From Thiopontia sp964551545 (lineage in GTDB: Bacteria > Pseudomonadota > Gammaproteobacteria > GCF-002020875): 64,000 nucleotides of DNA. The stretch lies in NCBI GenBank assembly GCA_964551545.1, contig CAZKCT010000001.1, positions 1-64,000 on the forward strand, read 5' to 3'. Below, piece after piece: positions 26,277 to 35,775 of the stretch. The notes beneath the pieces are model-generated. The model saw nothing but the letters and a program-made list of their open reading frames with translations. It made no database searches and had not been told where the DNA came from. Position 1 is the stretch's first letter. The number at the start of each line of letters is the position of its first letter. Made by a program: the position numbers and the translations under genes.

Positions 26277-27635
26277 CTAGAGTAGAAAGAGCGTCGCCAA
26301 CCCGAGAAACGAGAGAAAACCGACCACGTCGGTCACAGTGGTCAGTACCACATAACCGGCCAGCGCAGGGTCGATCCCCATGCGCTTCTGGATCACGGGG
26401 ATAACCACGCCAGAGAGTGCGGCAATGATCAGATTGATAGCCATTGCTGCGGCAATGATGATACCCAGCTCCATATCTGCAAACCAGAACCAGGATATGG
26501 CACCGACAATAACGGCCCAGAGCAGGCCATTCATCATGCCAACGGCACTCTCCTTGGCGATCAGCCAGCGGGTATTGGAGTCGCTGATCTGGTTGAGGGC
26601 AAGGCCACGAATGACGAGTGTTAGGGTTTGACCGCCGGCAATGCCACCCATGCTGGCAACCACCGGCATCAGTACAGCCAGAGCAATCACCTGCTGTAGG
26701 GTCTCTTCAAACAGGCCAATGACCCAGGCGGCGAGGAAGGCGGTCGCAAGGTTGATGCCAAGCCAGAGGGTGCGGCGACGGACGCTGACGCCGACCGGGG
26801 CAAACATATCCTCCTCCTCATCGAGTCCAGCACGCCCCAGCAGGGAGTGGTCGGCATCGTCGCGGATGACGTCGACGACATCATCAATGGTAATTCGTCC
26901 CAGTAGTTTGCCGCGCTTATTCAGAACCGGCGCGGAGATCAGGTCACGGCTCTCGAAGAGGTTGGCGACCTCGGTATCCTCCATCTCGGCAGAGATCACG
27001 TCGCACTCTTTCACCATCACATCTTCGACACGAGACTCCGGATCAGAAGTGAGCAGAGTGGCAATGGATAGAATGCCGAGGAAGGTGTTCTCACGGTCTA
27101 CCACCATCAGGCTGTCGGTGCTCTCAGGAAGTGTTCCACGGATTCGTAGATAGCGCAGCACCACATCGAGATCAATGTCAGCACGGACCTCAATGGTGTC
27201 CGTGTTCATCAGGCCGCCGGCACTGTCCTCGGGATAGGAGAGGATCTCCTCGATCTGTCGCCGATTGAGTTCATCCATCGAGCGCAGCACCTCTTGGGTC
27301 TGGCTGTAGGACATGTCCTGGAGCAGATCGGCCATGTCATCGGTGTCGATCTGATGGGCAGCAGCGGCGAGCTCTTTGCTATCCATCTCCTCCAGCAGGA
27401 TGGCACGGACCTCATCATTGAGATGAGGGAGAATCTCGGCATGTTGTTCAGTGTTGAGCAGCGCCCAAATTTGGGGACGCTCTTTGGGAGGGATCGACTC
27501 CAGTAGATGAGCGATATCGGCGGCATGCAGTTCGCCCAGCAAGGGCTTAACAGGGGTCAGGTCCTGATGTTCGATAGCCCGGGTGACCGAGGAGATTCGT
27601 TGCTCTCTCTTTTCCTGCTCGGGAGTCTCGGCCAT
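26277..27635 (-). CDS. mgtE: magnesium transporter MgtE
   Basis: Mg2+-gated Mg2+ channel/transporter of 452 residues. The order is an N-terminal superhelical domain (about 1-130), two CBS domains (about 135-255) that sense cytosolic Mg2+, then five transmembrane helices. The conserved pore region is visible as AGGQTLTLVIRGLAL, and the last helix includes DPALAGYVVLTTVTDVVGF. It lies 56 bp downstream of ptsI on the same strand, a linkage seen in several non-enteric Gammaproteobacteria. Confidence 0.94.
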   Translation of the reverse strand: MAETPEQEKREQRISSVTRAIEHQDLTPVKPLLGELHAADIAHLLESIPPKERPQIWALLNTEQHAEILPHLNDEVRAILLEEMDSKELAAAAHQIDTDDMADLLQDMSYSQTQEVLRSMDELNRRQIEEILSYPEDSAGGLMNTDTIEVRADIDLDVVLRYLRIRGTLPESTDSLMVVDRENTFLGILSIATLLTSDPESRVEDVMVKECDVISAEMEDTEVANLFESRDLISAPVLNKRGKLLGRITIDDVVDVIRDDADHSLLGRAGLDEEEDMFAPVGVSVRRRTLWLGINLATAFLAAWVIGLFEETLQQVIALAVLMPVVASMGGIAGGQTLTLVIRGLALNQISDSNTRWLIAKESAVGMMNGLLWAVIVGAISWFWFADMELGIIIAAAMAINLIIAALSGVVIPVIQKRMGIDPALAGYVVLTTVTDVVGFLSFLGLATLFLL

Positions 27636-27691
27636 GGTTGGGGTCCTTGGGGCGGGTTGCTAAAGTTCGCTCATGTAGCGAGAGTCAAGTC

Positions 27692-29449
27692 TCAGGCGTG
27701 GTCTGGATTATGACGGTTGATCTGCTCAAAGATCTGGTGAATCTCATCATTGAACGGGGATTGTAGTGCCTGTTGTACCAGCGGTTCAACGATATCGAGC
27801 CGAGTGTTGAGAACGGCTTGTTTGATCTCTGGAATGGAGGCGGGGTTCATGCTGAGTTCTCGCAGCCCCATTCCCAGTAGCAGTCGGGTGTAACGATCAT
27901 CACCGGCCATCTCTCCACACATGGAGACCGGAATGCCTTGCTTCTCACCGGCCTTGATAACCTGATGAATCAGTCGCAATACCGCAGGATGGATCGGATC
28001 GTAGAGATAGTTTACCTGGTCATCGGTACGATCAATGGCGATGGTGTACTGAATGAGGTCATTGGTGCCGATGGAGAGGAAATCCATCCGTTGGGCAAAG
28101 CCATCAGCGGCGAGTGCGGCTGCGGGGGTTTCAATCATTGCCCCAACCTGCAGATTGGGATCAAAGGCGACGCCTTGACTCTCCAGGTTTCGCATCTCCT
28201 GATCGATGTGGTTACGGATCTGTACCACCTCGTGGATGCTGCTGATCATTGGCAGCATGATACGGATAGTGCCGTGGGCCGAGGCGCGCAGAATGGCGCG
28301 AATCTGTGGAATCAGGAGATCAAGATGTTTGAGTGTTAGGCGGATGCCGCGGACGCCCAGCGCGGGGTTTTCGGCGCCTTCCATCTCGGCCATGGTCGGA
28401 ATCGGTTTATCAGTCCCAATATCGAGTGCGCGGATGGTGAGCGAATGGCCTTCCATCTGTTCGACCACGCTGCGATAGGTCTGGTATTGCTCCTCCTCGC
28501 CGGGAAGGTCCTCGCGATTGAGAAAGAGAAATTCGGTTCGATAGAGGCCGATCTCCTGGCAACCAACGTGGTGCATTGCCTCAATATCTTCCTGTAACTC
28601 AACATTGGCCTGCAGAGAGACTAAGGCGCCGTCTCGGGTGATGGCAGTCTGGAAACGGAGCTGTTCGAGCCGAGAGAGCTGTTGCTGCTGTGTTTTTTGC
28701 AGGTCTCGGTAGTAGGCGGTGCTTTTGGGGTCGGCATGGATCAGAATGGTGCCGCTGTCTCCATTGATGATCAGCGGCTCTCCATCCTGCAGATAGCGGT
28801 GGGTATTGATGGCCCCCATCACTGTTGGTAGCCGCAGACTGCGGGCGAGAATTGCGCTATGGGACATCGGCGCGCCATGTTCGGTAATGATGCCGGCCAC
28901 ATTCTGGTGGTGGAAGAGAGCGATGTCGGCCGGGGTCAGATTGTCGGCGACAATAATGCGTGGGGTACTCTCTTCGTCTGGGTCCAGCAGCTCTTGGGTA
29001 TCGTTCTCCTGCTGTAGTAGCAGTTTCATCACCCGGTTGATGACATGGTCCACATCATCTTTTCGGGTGCGTAGATAAGGGTCTTCCATCTCTTCGAAGA
29101 CCTGGGCCAGAGTGTCACGCTGCTGTTTCAGTGCCCACTCGGCGTTACACTGCTGACGGCGAATCAGTTTGATTGGGGCGCGACTGAGCGCGCTGTCTTC
29201 CAACATCAACAGGTGGGCATCAATGAAGTCAGTGACTTCGCCGGGAATGCCGGAGGGGATTTGTGAGCGCAGCTCGACCAGCTGTTCGCGAGCGGTCTCC
29301 AGTGCGCTGTTGTAGCGCTCGATCTCTGCGTCGATCAGGTAGTCAGGGACAGTGTACTCGGCAATGTCCGGCTGACCGTGCTCCATCAGATAGGCTTTGC
29401 CGATGGCGACCCCTTTGGCAACACCAATTCCATGCAGCATGATGCTCAT
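27692..29449 (-). CDS. ptsI: PTS enzyme I (phosphoenolpyruvate-protein phosphotransferase)
   Basis: Enzyme I transfers the phosphate of PEP to HPr. 585 residues: N-terminal HPr-binding and phosphohistidine domain with His197 in GAPMSHSAILARS, then a PEP-binding barrel with GLYRTEFLFLNRE and the catalytic Cys in VSMCGEMAGD. There is no GAF domain, so it is PtsI rather than PtsP. The start could be ATG 29449 or ATG 29440; neither has a strong ribosome site. No HPr, EIIA-Ntr or RapZ gene is next to it, although hpf and rpoN are, which is unusual. Confidence 0.92.
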   Translation of the reverse strand: MSIMLHGIGVAKGVAIGKAYLMEHGQPDIAEYTVPDYLIDAEIERYNSALETAREQLVELRSQIPSGIPGEVTDFIDAHLLMLEDSALSRAPIKLIRRQQCNAEWALKQQRDTLAQVFEEMEDPYLRTRKDDVDHVINRVMKLLLQQENDTQELLDPDEESTPRIIVADNLTPADIALFHHQNVAGIITEHGAPMSHSAILARSLRLPTVMGAINTHRYLQDGEPLIINGDSGTILIHADPKSTAYYRDLQKTQQQQLSRLEQLRFQTAITRDGALVSLQANVELQEDIEAMHHVGCQEIGLYRTEFLFLNREDLPGEEEQYQTYRSVVEQMEGHSLTIRALDIGTDKPIPTMAEMEGAENPALGVRGIRLTLKHLDLLIPQIRAILRASAHGTIRIMLPMISSIHEVVQIRNHIDQEMRNLESQGVAFDPNLQVGAMIETPAAALAADGFAQRMDFLSIGTNDLIQYTIAIDRTDDQVNYLYDPIHPAVLRLIHQVIKAGEKQGIPVSMCGEMAGDDRYTRLLLGMGLRELSMNPASIPEIKQAVLNTRLDIVEPLVQQALQSPFNDEIHQIFEQINRHNPDHA

Positions 29450-29541
29450 TGTTGGTTAGGCTCTCTGCTTCTGATGATGGATTGGGCCACATGGTGTGGC
29501 GGGGGAAAGTGGCACGCAAGTTACTGCGTGCCACGGTTCAC

Positions 29542-29832
29542 TTAACGATGGTTACCCATCTTCTCCTTGTGTTTGATCAGCTGGCGATCCAACTTGTCGA
29601 CCAGTCCATCAATTGCAGCGTACATGTCTTCATCGATACATTCAGCGAAGAGATCTGCGCCACTGGCGTGAAGTGTGGCCTCTGCCTTTTGGCGCAGTTT
29701 TTCAACGCCGAGCACAACATGTACATTGGTCACGTTATCGAAATGACGCTCAAGCTTGCCCATCTTGTTGGTAACATACTCATTGAGTGGGGCGGTAACC
29801 TCGACATGGTGACCAGTGATATTCAGCTGCAT
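29542..29832 (-). CDS. hpf: ribosome hibernation promoting factor
   Basis: A 96-residue short-form HPF/YhbH protein that dimerises or inactivates 70S ribosomes in stationary phase. MQLNITGHHVEVTAPLNEYVTNKMGKLERHFD is the typical N-terminus. It sits directly after rpoN on the same strand with a clear ribosome site (AAGGAGAG). In most relatives ptsN and rapZ follow; here ptsI follows instead. Confidence 0.95.
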   Translation of the reverse strand: MQLNITGHHVEVTAPLNEYVTNKMGKLERHFDNVTNVHVVLGVEKLRQKAEATLHASGADLFAECIDEDMYAAIDGLVDKLDRQLIKHKEKMGNHR

Positions 29833-29849
29833 AGTGCTCTCCTTACTAA

Positions 29850-31316
29850 TTAAAGTGATCGTTTACGTTCGTTCGATGGAGGAATCGAAAGAATGTCCCT
29901 ATATTTTGCCACGGTTCTCCGGGCAACTTTTACCCCTTTCTCTGCCAGCATCAAGGTGATGCGGTGATCGCTGATGGGCTTTGCTGGATCCTCGTCGTCG
30001 ACAATCTGGCGAATCATCGCGCGGACTGCAGTCGCTGAAGTACCATCCCCATCCGATGTATTGAGCTGGCTGGAAAAGAAATATTTGAGTTCAAAGATCC
30101 CCTGGGGGGTCTGAGCATATTTGTTGGTGGTGACGCGAGAGATGGTTGATTCATGCATCTCGGTGGCGTCAGCAATGGTGCGCAGGGTGAGGGCTCGCAT
30201 CTTCTCGGCGCCATGGTCGAGGAATTCAGATTGTACCTGGAAGATGTGAGTGGCCACCTTGAACAAGGTCTGGTTACGGTTCTGCAGGCTCTTGAGGAAC
30301 CAGCGCGCCTCCTGAATGTTGCGGCTCACATACTCCTTCTCATTCCCGCTTTTTGATTGATTCTTCAGAGATTGGTAGAAGGGGCTGATCCGCAGCCGAG
30401 GACTGGTTTCTGGGGTTAGCTCTACTTCCCAATAGCCGTTACGTTTTTGTACGATCAGATCGGGCACCACATATTCGATGGGGGGCGGCTCGATCTGCTC
30501 GCCAGGATGGGGGTCGAGGCTGCGAATCAGGGTCAGTGCCTCGGCCAGCGTCTCTCCATCAGTTTTTAGCTTTTTGCTTAGTAGATCCCGGTTCTGCTCT
30601 GAGATGAGCTTGAAGTGGTTCTCTAGCCAGTTGATCGCGACCGCTTTGGCGGCTGACTCCAGGTTGGTCTGATGGAGTTGGATCAGTAGACATTCACGCA
30701 GATCATATGCACCAACGCCTGCAGGATCAAACTGCTGAATCTGGTGTAGCTGGGTGGTGAGCTCCTCCATCTCGACCACGGGGTCAAGGTCGAGTGACTC
30801 GATCAACTCCTCCAGTGTCCCTTCGAGATAGCCCTCAGGATTGATGGCATCAATCAGGGTGATGGCGATGCTGTAGTCGCGCTCGGAGAGGTGGAGGGCG
30901 TTGAGCTGCCAGATCAGATGGTCCTGGAGAGAGTCGTTAGAAGAGTGGATATCCTGGGATTCAAAATCTTCACCCGAGCCACCACTGCCGAGCATCGATG
31001 GAAGGTCGTAGGTATCTTCCCAGTTACTGTCGGTCTCCAGCTGTTCCGGGATGTTTTCTGCTTCGGGTTCAGCGGTGGAAGACTCTTCGCCCTCTGTGGT
31101 GGAAGAGGCCTCACTCTCTGGTGTGTTGGTTTCAGTCGACTCCTGTGCAGGAGTCTCCTCTTCTCCCTCTTCCAGCAGCGGGTTGCTTTCCAGAATCTCC
31201 TGCACCTCTTGCTGAAGCTCGATCGCAGAGAGTTGCAACATGCGGATTGCCTGCTGCAGCTGAGGGGTCATCTTCAGCTGTTGACCGAGGCGGAGGTTCA
31301 GGGATTGGTTCAGCAT
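29850..31316 (-). CDS. rpoN: RNA polymerase sigma-54 factor
   Basis: Sigma-54, 488 residues. Region I is glutamine-rich (LRLGQQLKMTPQLQQAIRMLQLSAIELQQEVQEILESNPLL fragments), region II is acidic (residues about 50-115), and the RpoN box ARRTVAKYRD lies near the C-terminus (about 471-480). It transcribes genes served by enhancer-binding activators, none of which is in this window. No Shine-Dalgarno is obvious before ATG 31316. It lies 38 bp after lptB. Confidence 0.96.
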   Translation of the reverse strand: MLNQSLNLRLGQQLKMTPQLQQAIRMLQLSAIELQQEVQEILESNPLLEEGEEETPAQESTETNTPESEASSTTEGEESSTAEPEAENIPEQLETDSNWEDTYDLPSMLGSGGSGEDFESQDIHSSNDSLQDHLIWQLNALHLSERDYSIAITLIDAINPEGYLEGTLEELIESLDLDPVVEMEELTTQLHQIQQFDPAGVGAYDLRECLLIQLHQTNLESAAKAVAINWLENHFKLISEQNRDLLSKKLKTDGETLAEALTLIRSLDPHPGEQIEPPPIEYVVPDLIVQKRNGYWEVELTPETSPRLRISPFYQSLKNQSKSGNEKEYVSRNIQEARWFLKSLQNRNQTLFKVATHIFQVQSEFLDHGAEKMRALTLRTIADATEMHESTISRVTTNKYAQTPQGIFELKYFFSSQLNTSDGDGTSATAVRAMIRQIVDDEDPAKPISDHRITLMLAEKGVKVARRTVAKYRDILSIPPSNERKRSL

Positions 31317-31354
31317 CGGCGGGCGAAAAAGTATTGCTTCATAGTTATTTTATA

Positions 31355-32092
31355 TCACATCTGGAACTGATGTCCGAGATAGACTTTGCGGACTTCGTCA
31401 TGTTCCAGAATCTGCTCCGGACCGCCTTCAGCAATCACCTTTCCTTCGTTGATGATGTAGGCACGCTGACAGACCGAGAGCGTCTCGCGAACGTTGTGGT
31501 CGGTGATGATGACCCCAATACCGCGCTCGGCAAGGTGGCGTACGACTTTCTGGATATCAATGACCGAGATGGGATCGACACCGGCAAATGGCTCATCGAG
31601 CAGGATGAAACTGGGGTTGGCCGCCAGCGCGCGGGCGATCTCGACGCGTCGCCGTTCCCCACCCGAGAGGCTGACTCCCTTGCTGTTGCGGATATGGGTG
31701 AGGTGAAACTCCTCCAGCAGCTTCTCGGCCTCACTGGTGATCTCCTCCTCTTCCAGGTCCTGGCGGTACTGGAGGATGGCGAGCAGGTTCTGCTCGACAG
31801 AGAGTTTGCGGAAGACAGAGGGCTCTTGTGGAAGGTATCCAATCCCTTTCTGGGCTCGCTGGTGCATTGGACGTTTGGTGAGATCCTCCCCATTCAGTGT
31901 GATGGTGCCGTTGTTAGAGCGCACCAAACCGACAATCATATAGAAGGAGGTGGTTTTCCCTGCGCCATTAGGTCCCAGTAAGCCAACGACCTCGCCGCCA
32001 TGGACCTCAATGGAGACGTCCTGTACGACCCGTTTGCGGCCAAATCGCTTCTCCAGGTGGCGAGCCGTGAGGGTTGCCTGAGCGGTGCTCAT
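31355..32092 (-). CDS. lptB: LPS export ABC transporter ATPase LptB
   Basis: ATPase of the LptB2FG complex that extracts LPS from the inner membrane. 245 residues with Walker A GPNGAGKTT, signature LSGGERRRVEIARAL and Walker B FILLDEPFAGVDP. It follows lptC and lptA in the standard order and precedes rpoN. Confidence 0.96.
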   Translation of the reverse strand: MSTAQATLTARHLEKRFGRKRVVQDVSIEVHGGEVVGLLGPNGAGKTTSFYMIVGLVRSNNGTITLNGEDLTKRPMHQRAQKGIGYLPQEPSVFRKLSVEQNLLAILQYRQDLEEEEITSEAEKLLEEFHLTHIRNSKGVSLSGGERRRVEIARALAANPSFILLDEPFAGVDPISVIDIQKVVRHLAERGIGVIITDHNVRETLSVCQRAYIINEGKVIAEGGPEQILEHDEVRKVYLGHQFQM

Positions 32093-32116
32093 TATGATGT
32101 CTGTTAGCGCTGTGGA

Positions 32117-32641
32117 CTAGCGGTAGTCGGAGCGGATATGGTCACAGCTGCCGGGGATGGAGTCGGGGCGGAAGATGGTCCGGGTGCGGGCCTTGGCACG
32201 CATGATGTCCTTTTCAATATCGTAGGTGATGCGTTTGCCTTTCTGTTCGCTCCCTTTCTGACAGAAGACCGCCTCCCCGTTTTCGGTGCCCAGTAGTCGA
32301 ATTTCGTCCGGGTCAACCTGATAGACAATGCGGTTTGCTGTGCCTCGAACCGCTTTCTCCCCCTTTTTCGGAATCTGCTGGAAGTAGGCTTGTCGGCCCT
32401 TGTCCCCATAGATCACCGCTTTGCTCAGGCGCTTCTCTGGAAAGAAGAGCTCGATGCGGTCGGCATCAATTTCAAGAGAGCCTTGGGTCATGCGTACATT
32501 GCCACTATAGATGCTGATTCCCTCCTGCTCCTGCAGTTCGGCAGAGTCAGAGTTGATCTCAATGGGCTGGTCCTTGTCGCTATCGAGGGCGACCCCTTGT
32601 AGTGGGAGCAGAAGAAGTAGCAGTAGCGTCGGCTGTCTCAT
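32117..32641 (-). CDS. lptA: LPS transport periplasmic protein LptA
   Basis: Periplasmic beta-jellyroll protein forming the bridge between LptC and LptD. 174 residues, with a signal peptide (LLLLLLLPLQGVALD) followed by the OstA-type domain (IEINSDSAELQEQEGISIYSGNVRMTQG region). It begins 13 bp after the lptC stop. Confidence 0.94.
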   Translation of the reverse strand: MRQPTLLLLLLLPLQGVALDSDKDQPIEINSDSAELQEQEGISIYSGNVRMTQGSLEIDADRIELFFPEKRLSKAVIYGDKGRQAYFQQIPKKGEKAVRGTANRIVYQVDPDEIRLLGTENGEAVFCQKGSEQKGKRITYDIEKDIMRAKARTRTIFRPDSIPGSCDHIRSDYR

Positions 32642-32654
32642 GGTGGTCTCGCGA

Positions 32655-33203
32655 TTATTGCTCGTAGTGGCCGGATGCCTGTTCTAACAGGTGGATTTTA
32701 CCCGTATCGAGCCAGGCCTGGGCACCAATTGAGGTGGTTTTTGAGCGCTCGGTGGTGAAGGCGATGGGATGATCGGTTTCCAGATAGTCACGATCCAGCT
32801 GTAGTCTGGTCTCTTCGGTCTCAATCCGGGAGAATCGCTTGCCATCTGGGTAAGGTTGGTGAGCAACCACATCCCCCTTCAGAATCAGCTCGTTATTTCG
32901 TTTCCACTGCGTGCCCCTGTCGGCCCTCAGTTGCCACGGGGGCTTGTCGGCATGGTAGGTGGTGCCGCGTGGCTGAACCAGCTCTGCTCGGTCATCATCA
33001 GGATAGTGATCGACCCGTTCAGCAGTGAAGATGCTGGTGAGATTTCCCTGTAGATCCATCTTCGAGCGTTTGAAGTGGGTCATGAAAGAGTCACTGTTGT
33101 TCCCGGGGGTGTCCGGTGTGGTGAGTGGCTCCGGTGCGAGGTACCAGGTGAGCAACACAGCAATGGCAAGAAAGAGGGTGAGCAGGTTTTTGGGGGAGTA
33201 CAT
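32655..33203 (-). CDS. lptC: LPS export protein LptC
   Basis: Bitopic inner-membrane protein passing LPS from LptFG to LptA. 182 residues: one N-terminal transmembrane helix (about 7-25), then a periplasmic LptC domain with SFMTHFKRSKMDLQGNL and the repeated beta-strand pattern. It lies between kdsC and lptA, as expected. Confidence 0.92.
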   Translation of the reverse strand: MYSPKNLLTLFLAIAVLLTWYLAPEPLTTPDTPGNNSDSFMTHFKRSKMDLQGNLTSIFTAERVDHYPDDDRAELVQPRGTTYHADKPPWQLRADRGTQWKRNNELILKGDVVAHQPYPDGKRFSRIETEETRLQLDRDYLETDHPIAFTTERSKTTSIGAQAWLDTGKIHLLEQASGHYEQ

Positions 33204-33218
33204 CGGTTCGTTCGAGTA

Positions 33219-33761
33219 CTAGTTGGTGAGACCGGAGAGGTTCTCGATCATTGGTTGCAGAGTGCCCTGTGCATTCATGATCAGATCACAAGTATCTCGT
33301 GCGCCCCCCAGTCCACCTCGGTTGGGAGTCACCCAATGTGCTCGGGACTGTACTTCTGGGTGGGCATCCGCGACGGCGATGGAGAGTCCAACCTCCACCA
33401 TCACCGGGAGGTCAATCAGGTCATCCCCAACATAGGCAACCTGTTCTGCCTCCAGATTGAGAGATGATGCGATTTTGCGATAAGCGGGGAGCTTGTCGGA
33501 CTGCCCCTGATAGAAGTGCTGAATTCCCAGGTTCTCCATGCGATGTGCAACCACTTGGGAAGAGCGCGCGGTGATGATCGCCACCTCGACACCGCTGCGT
33601 ATCAACATCTTCATCCCCAGTCCATCTTTGGAGAAGAAGGCCTTGTACTCTTGGCCATCATCCCCGAAGAAGAGGCGGCCATCGGTGAGTACGCCGTCGA
33701 CATCAAAAATCACCAGTTTGATCTTTTCGGCGCGTTGCTGCAGGGTGGCTTCGATCTTCAT
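33219..33761 (-). CDS. kdsC: KDO-8-phosphate phosphatase
   Basis: HAD-family phosphatase that releases KDO from KDO 8-phosphate for LPS inner core synthesis. 180 residues, with the DxD nucleophile motif in VIFDVDGVLTDGRLFFG (residues about 17-33) and VAYVGDDLIDLPVM as the fourth HAD motif. It follows kdsD by 12 bp. Confidence 0.95.
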   Translation of the reverse strand: MKIEATLQQRAEKIKLVIFDVDGVLTDGRLFFGDDGQEYKAFFSKDGLGMKMLIRSGVEVAIITARSSQVVAHRMENLGIQHFYQGQSDKLPAYRKIASSLNLEAEQVAYVGDDLIDLPVMVEVGLSIAVADAHPEVQSRAHWVTPNRGGLGGARDTCDLIMNAQGTLQPMIENLSGLTN

Positions 33762-33773
33762 ATTGTCAGAATA

Positions 33774-34760
33774 CTAAACTGCCTTGGCGTGGAGTAGATC
33801 GAGCATATTGAGTGCGCCCACAATTCTCTGTTCTGAGTCAACCACAAAGAGGCCATTGATGTTTTTGTGATCCATGATGTTGAGCGCCTCCTCAACCAGC
33901 AATTCGGCCTCGGCTGTGGTGCAGTTGGCGGTCATTACTTGGTCGACGGGGGTATTTTGGATATCGAGCTGCTGATCCATGGTGCGGCGTAGATCGCCAT
34001 CGGTGTAGATTCCCTGCATTGCACCAAGATCGTCGACAATCGCGGTCATTCCAAGCCCTTTCGAGGTCATTTCCAGTAGAGCGTCACGAATCATGGCGCC
34101 GCTAGAGACTGTGGGGATGCGTTCCCCCTTGTGCATGATGTCGCCAATGCGCAGCAGCAGTCGTCGGCCCAGTGCTCCTGCAGGATGGGAACGGGCAAAA
34201 TCTTCAGCGGTAAAGCCGCGGCTCTCCAGCAGTGCAACGGCAAGTGCGTCCCCCATCACCAGTGTGGCCGTGGTGCTGGAGGTGGGGGCAAGCCCCAGCG
34301 GACAGGCCTCTTTCTCTACGCCGACATTGAGATGGGTGGTCGACTCTGCTGCAAGGGTGGAGCTGGGGTTTCCGGTGAGTGAGATCATCGGTACCCCAAG
34401 GCGTTTGATCACTGGCAACAGCATCAATACTTCGCCGGTCTCCCCGGAGTTGGAGAGGGCGACGATGACATCCTCTTCGGTGACCATGCCTAAATCCCCA
34501 TGGCTTGCTTCACCGGGGTGGACAAAGAAGGCGGGTGTACCGGTGCTGGCCAGGGTGGCGGCAATCTTGTTGCCGATATGGCCAGACTTCCCCATGCCGA
34601 TGACGACGACACGACCTCGACACTGAAGGATGGTCTCGCAGGCCTGTTCAAAGCTCCGGTCAATTCGCGCCATCAGTGCTTCGATGGCAGCGGCCTCCTC
34701 CCGGACAACAGCCTGTCCTAGGGTGATCAGAGATTCGGTAACGGTTTTTTCTGTTGGCAT
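33774..34760 (-). CDS. kdsD: arabinose-5-phosphate isomerase KdsD
   Basis: Converts ribulose 5-phosphate to arabinose 5-phosphate, the precursor of KDO. 328 residues: an N-terminal SIS domain (VIGMGKSGHIGNKIAATLASTGT and PGEASHGDLGM) and a C-terminal CBS pair (about 205-325). It lies in the yrbG-kdsD-kdsC-lptCAB order. No ribosome site is evident before ATG 34760. Confidence 0.95.
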   Translation of the reverse strand: MPTEKTVTESLITLGQAVVREEAAAIEALMARIDRSFEQACETILQCRGRVVVIGMGKSGHIGNKIAATLASTGTPAFFVHPGEASHGDLGMVTEEDVIVALSNSGETGEVLMLLPVIKRLGVPMISLTGNPSSTLAAESTTHLNVGVEKEACPLGLAPTSSTTATLVMGDALAVALLESRGFTAEDFARSHPAGALGRRLLLRIGDIMHKGERIPTVSSGAMIRDALLEMTSKGLGMTAIVDDLGAMQGIYTDGDLRRTMDQQLDIQNTPVDQVMTANCTTAEAELLVEEALNIMDHKNINGLFVVDSEQRIVGALNMLDLLHAKAV

Positions 34761-34779
34761 AGAGAATAAATGTCTATTT

Positions 34780-35757
34780 TTAAAGCGGTGTTGTCATTGT
34801 CTGCTGGTACAGTAGCCCCAGATAGCCGACGAAGCAAGCGAGAAGGATGACGCCCTCAATACGGCCAATGGCCCGCTTTTCACTCTTGAACAGGGTCGAC
34901 ATCAGGAAGAGCAGAATCGTTAGCCCCGCCATAATGGTGTAGTCCCGGGTCAATACCTCGGTGTCGATGGTGCTGGGGAGGATCAGTCCGGGTAGGGCCA
35001 ATACCCCAAGAATATTGAAGAGGTTAGAGCCGATGATATTGCCAATCGCCATGTCATGCTCCTGTTTACGAGCGGCGGTGATGGAGGCGGCAAGTTCGGG
35101 CAGACTGGTGCCGATGGCGATAATGGTGAGCCCAATCACCAGCTCACTGATCTCATAGGCCACGGCAATCTCCACGGCTGCCCAGACAATCAGCCGCGAA
35201 CTCAAGAGGAGGACGACCAGTCCCACCAGTGTCCAGAGTAGTGCGCTGCTGAGAGAGAGCTGTTGGGGGATCTCCTCAGTGACCTCTGGAGCCAAGGTGT
35301 CGGTGCCGTCTTTTCGACTGTTCTGGATCAACCAGGTCATCAGCAGGAACAGAGAGGAGAGCAATAAAATGCCATCGAGACGATCGAGAGAATAATCCAG
35401 CAGCATCAGGCCACAGGCCAGTGTGACGATCAGCAGGATGGGAAACTCGCGACGCAGGATCTCGGAGCGTACGCCGATCGGCATGATCATTGCCGTGACG
35501 CCGAGTACCAAGGCGATATTGGCGATGTTGGAGCCGATGGCATTGCCGATACCGATCCCGGGGCTCCCCTCCAATGCTGCTAGTGAAGAGACCATCATCT
35601 CGGGTGCGCTGGTGCCAAAACCCATGATCACCAAGCCGATAATCAGTGGGGAGACGTGAAGGTGTTGTGCGGTTGCGGCGGCGCCCAGAACAAAACGGTC
35701 GGCGCTCCAGACCAGTAGGGCAATTCCGATGACAATGGCAATCAGGCTCTCAATCAT
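34780..35757 (-). CDS. yrbG: YrbG-type calcium/sodium antiporter
   Basis: Cation/Ca2+ exchanger of 325 residues with ten or eleven hydrophobic segments in two inverted repeats. Each repeat carries its alpha motif: GFGTSAPEMMVSSLAA and AIGTSLPELAASITAA. I start it at ATG 35757 (MIESLIAIVIG). The frame is open upstream only because it reads into the palindromic element at 35776-35894. First gene of the kds/lpt block on this strand. Confidence 0.93.
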   Translation of the reverse strand: MIESLIAIVIGIALLVWSADRFVLGAAATAQHLHVSPLIIGLVIMGFGTSAPEMMVSSLAALEGSPGIGIGNAIGSNIANIALVLGVTAMIMPIGVRSEILRREFPILLIVTLACGLMLLDYSLDRLDGILLLSSLFLLMTWLIQNSRKDGTDTLAPEVTEEIPQQLSLSSALLWTLVGLVVLLLSSRLIVWAAVEIAVAYEISELVIGLTIIAIGTSLPELAASITAARKQEHDMAIGNIIGSNLFNILGVLALPGLILPSTIDTEVLTRDYTIMAGLTILLFLMSTLFKSEKRAIGRIEGVILLACFVGYLGLLYQQTMTTPL

Positions 35758-35775
35758 CCTGGAATCTTCGGTTGG

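Noticed and set aside
30998..31981. A 327-codon plus-strand frame crossing rpoN and lptB
   Set aside because: It spans two well-identified minus-strand genes and the intergenic region between them, which a real gene would not do.
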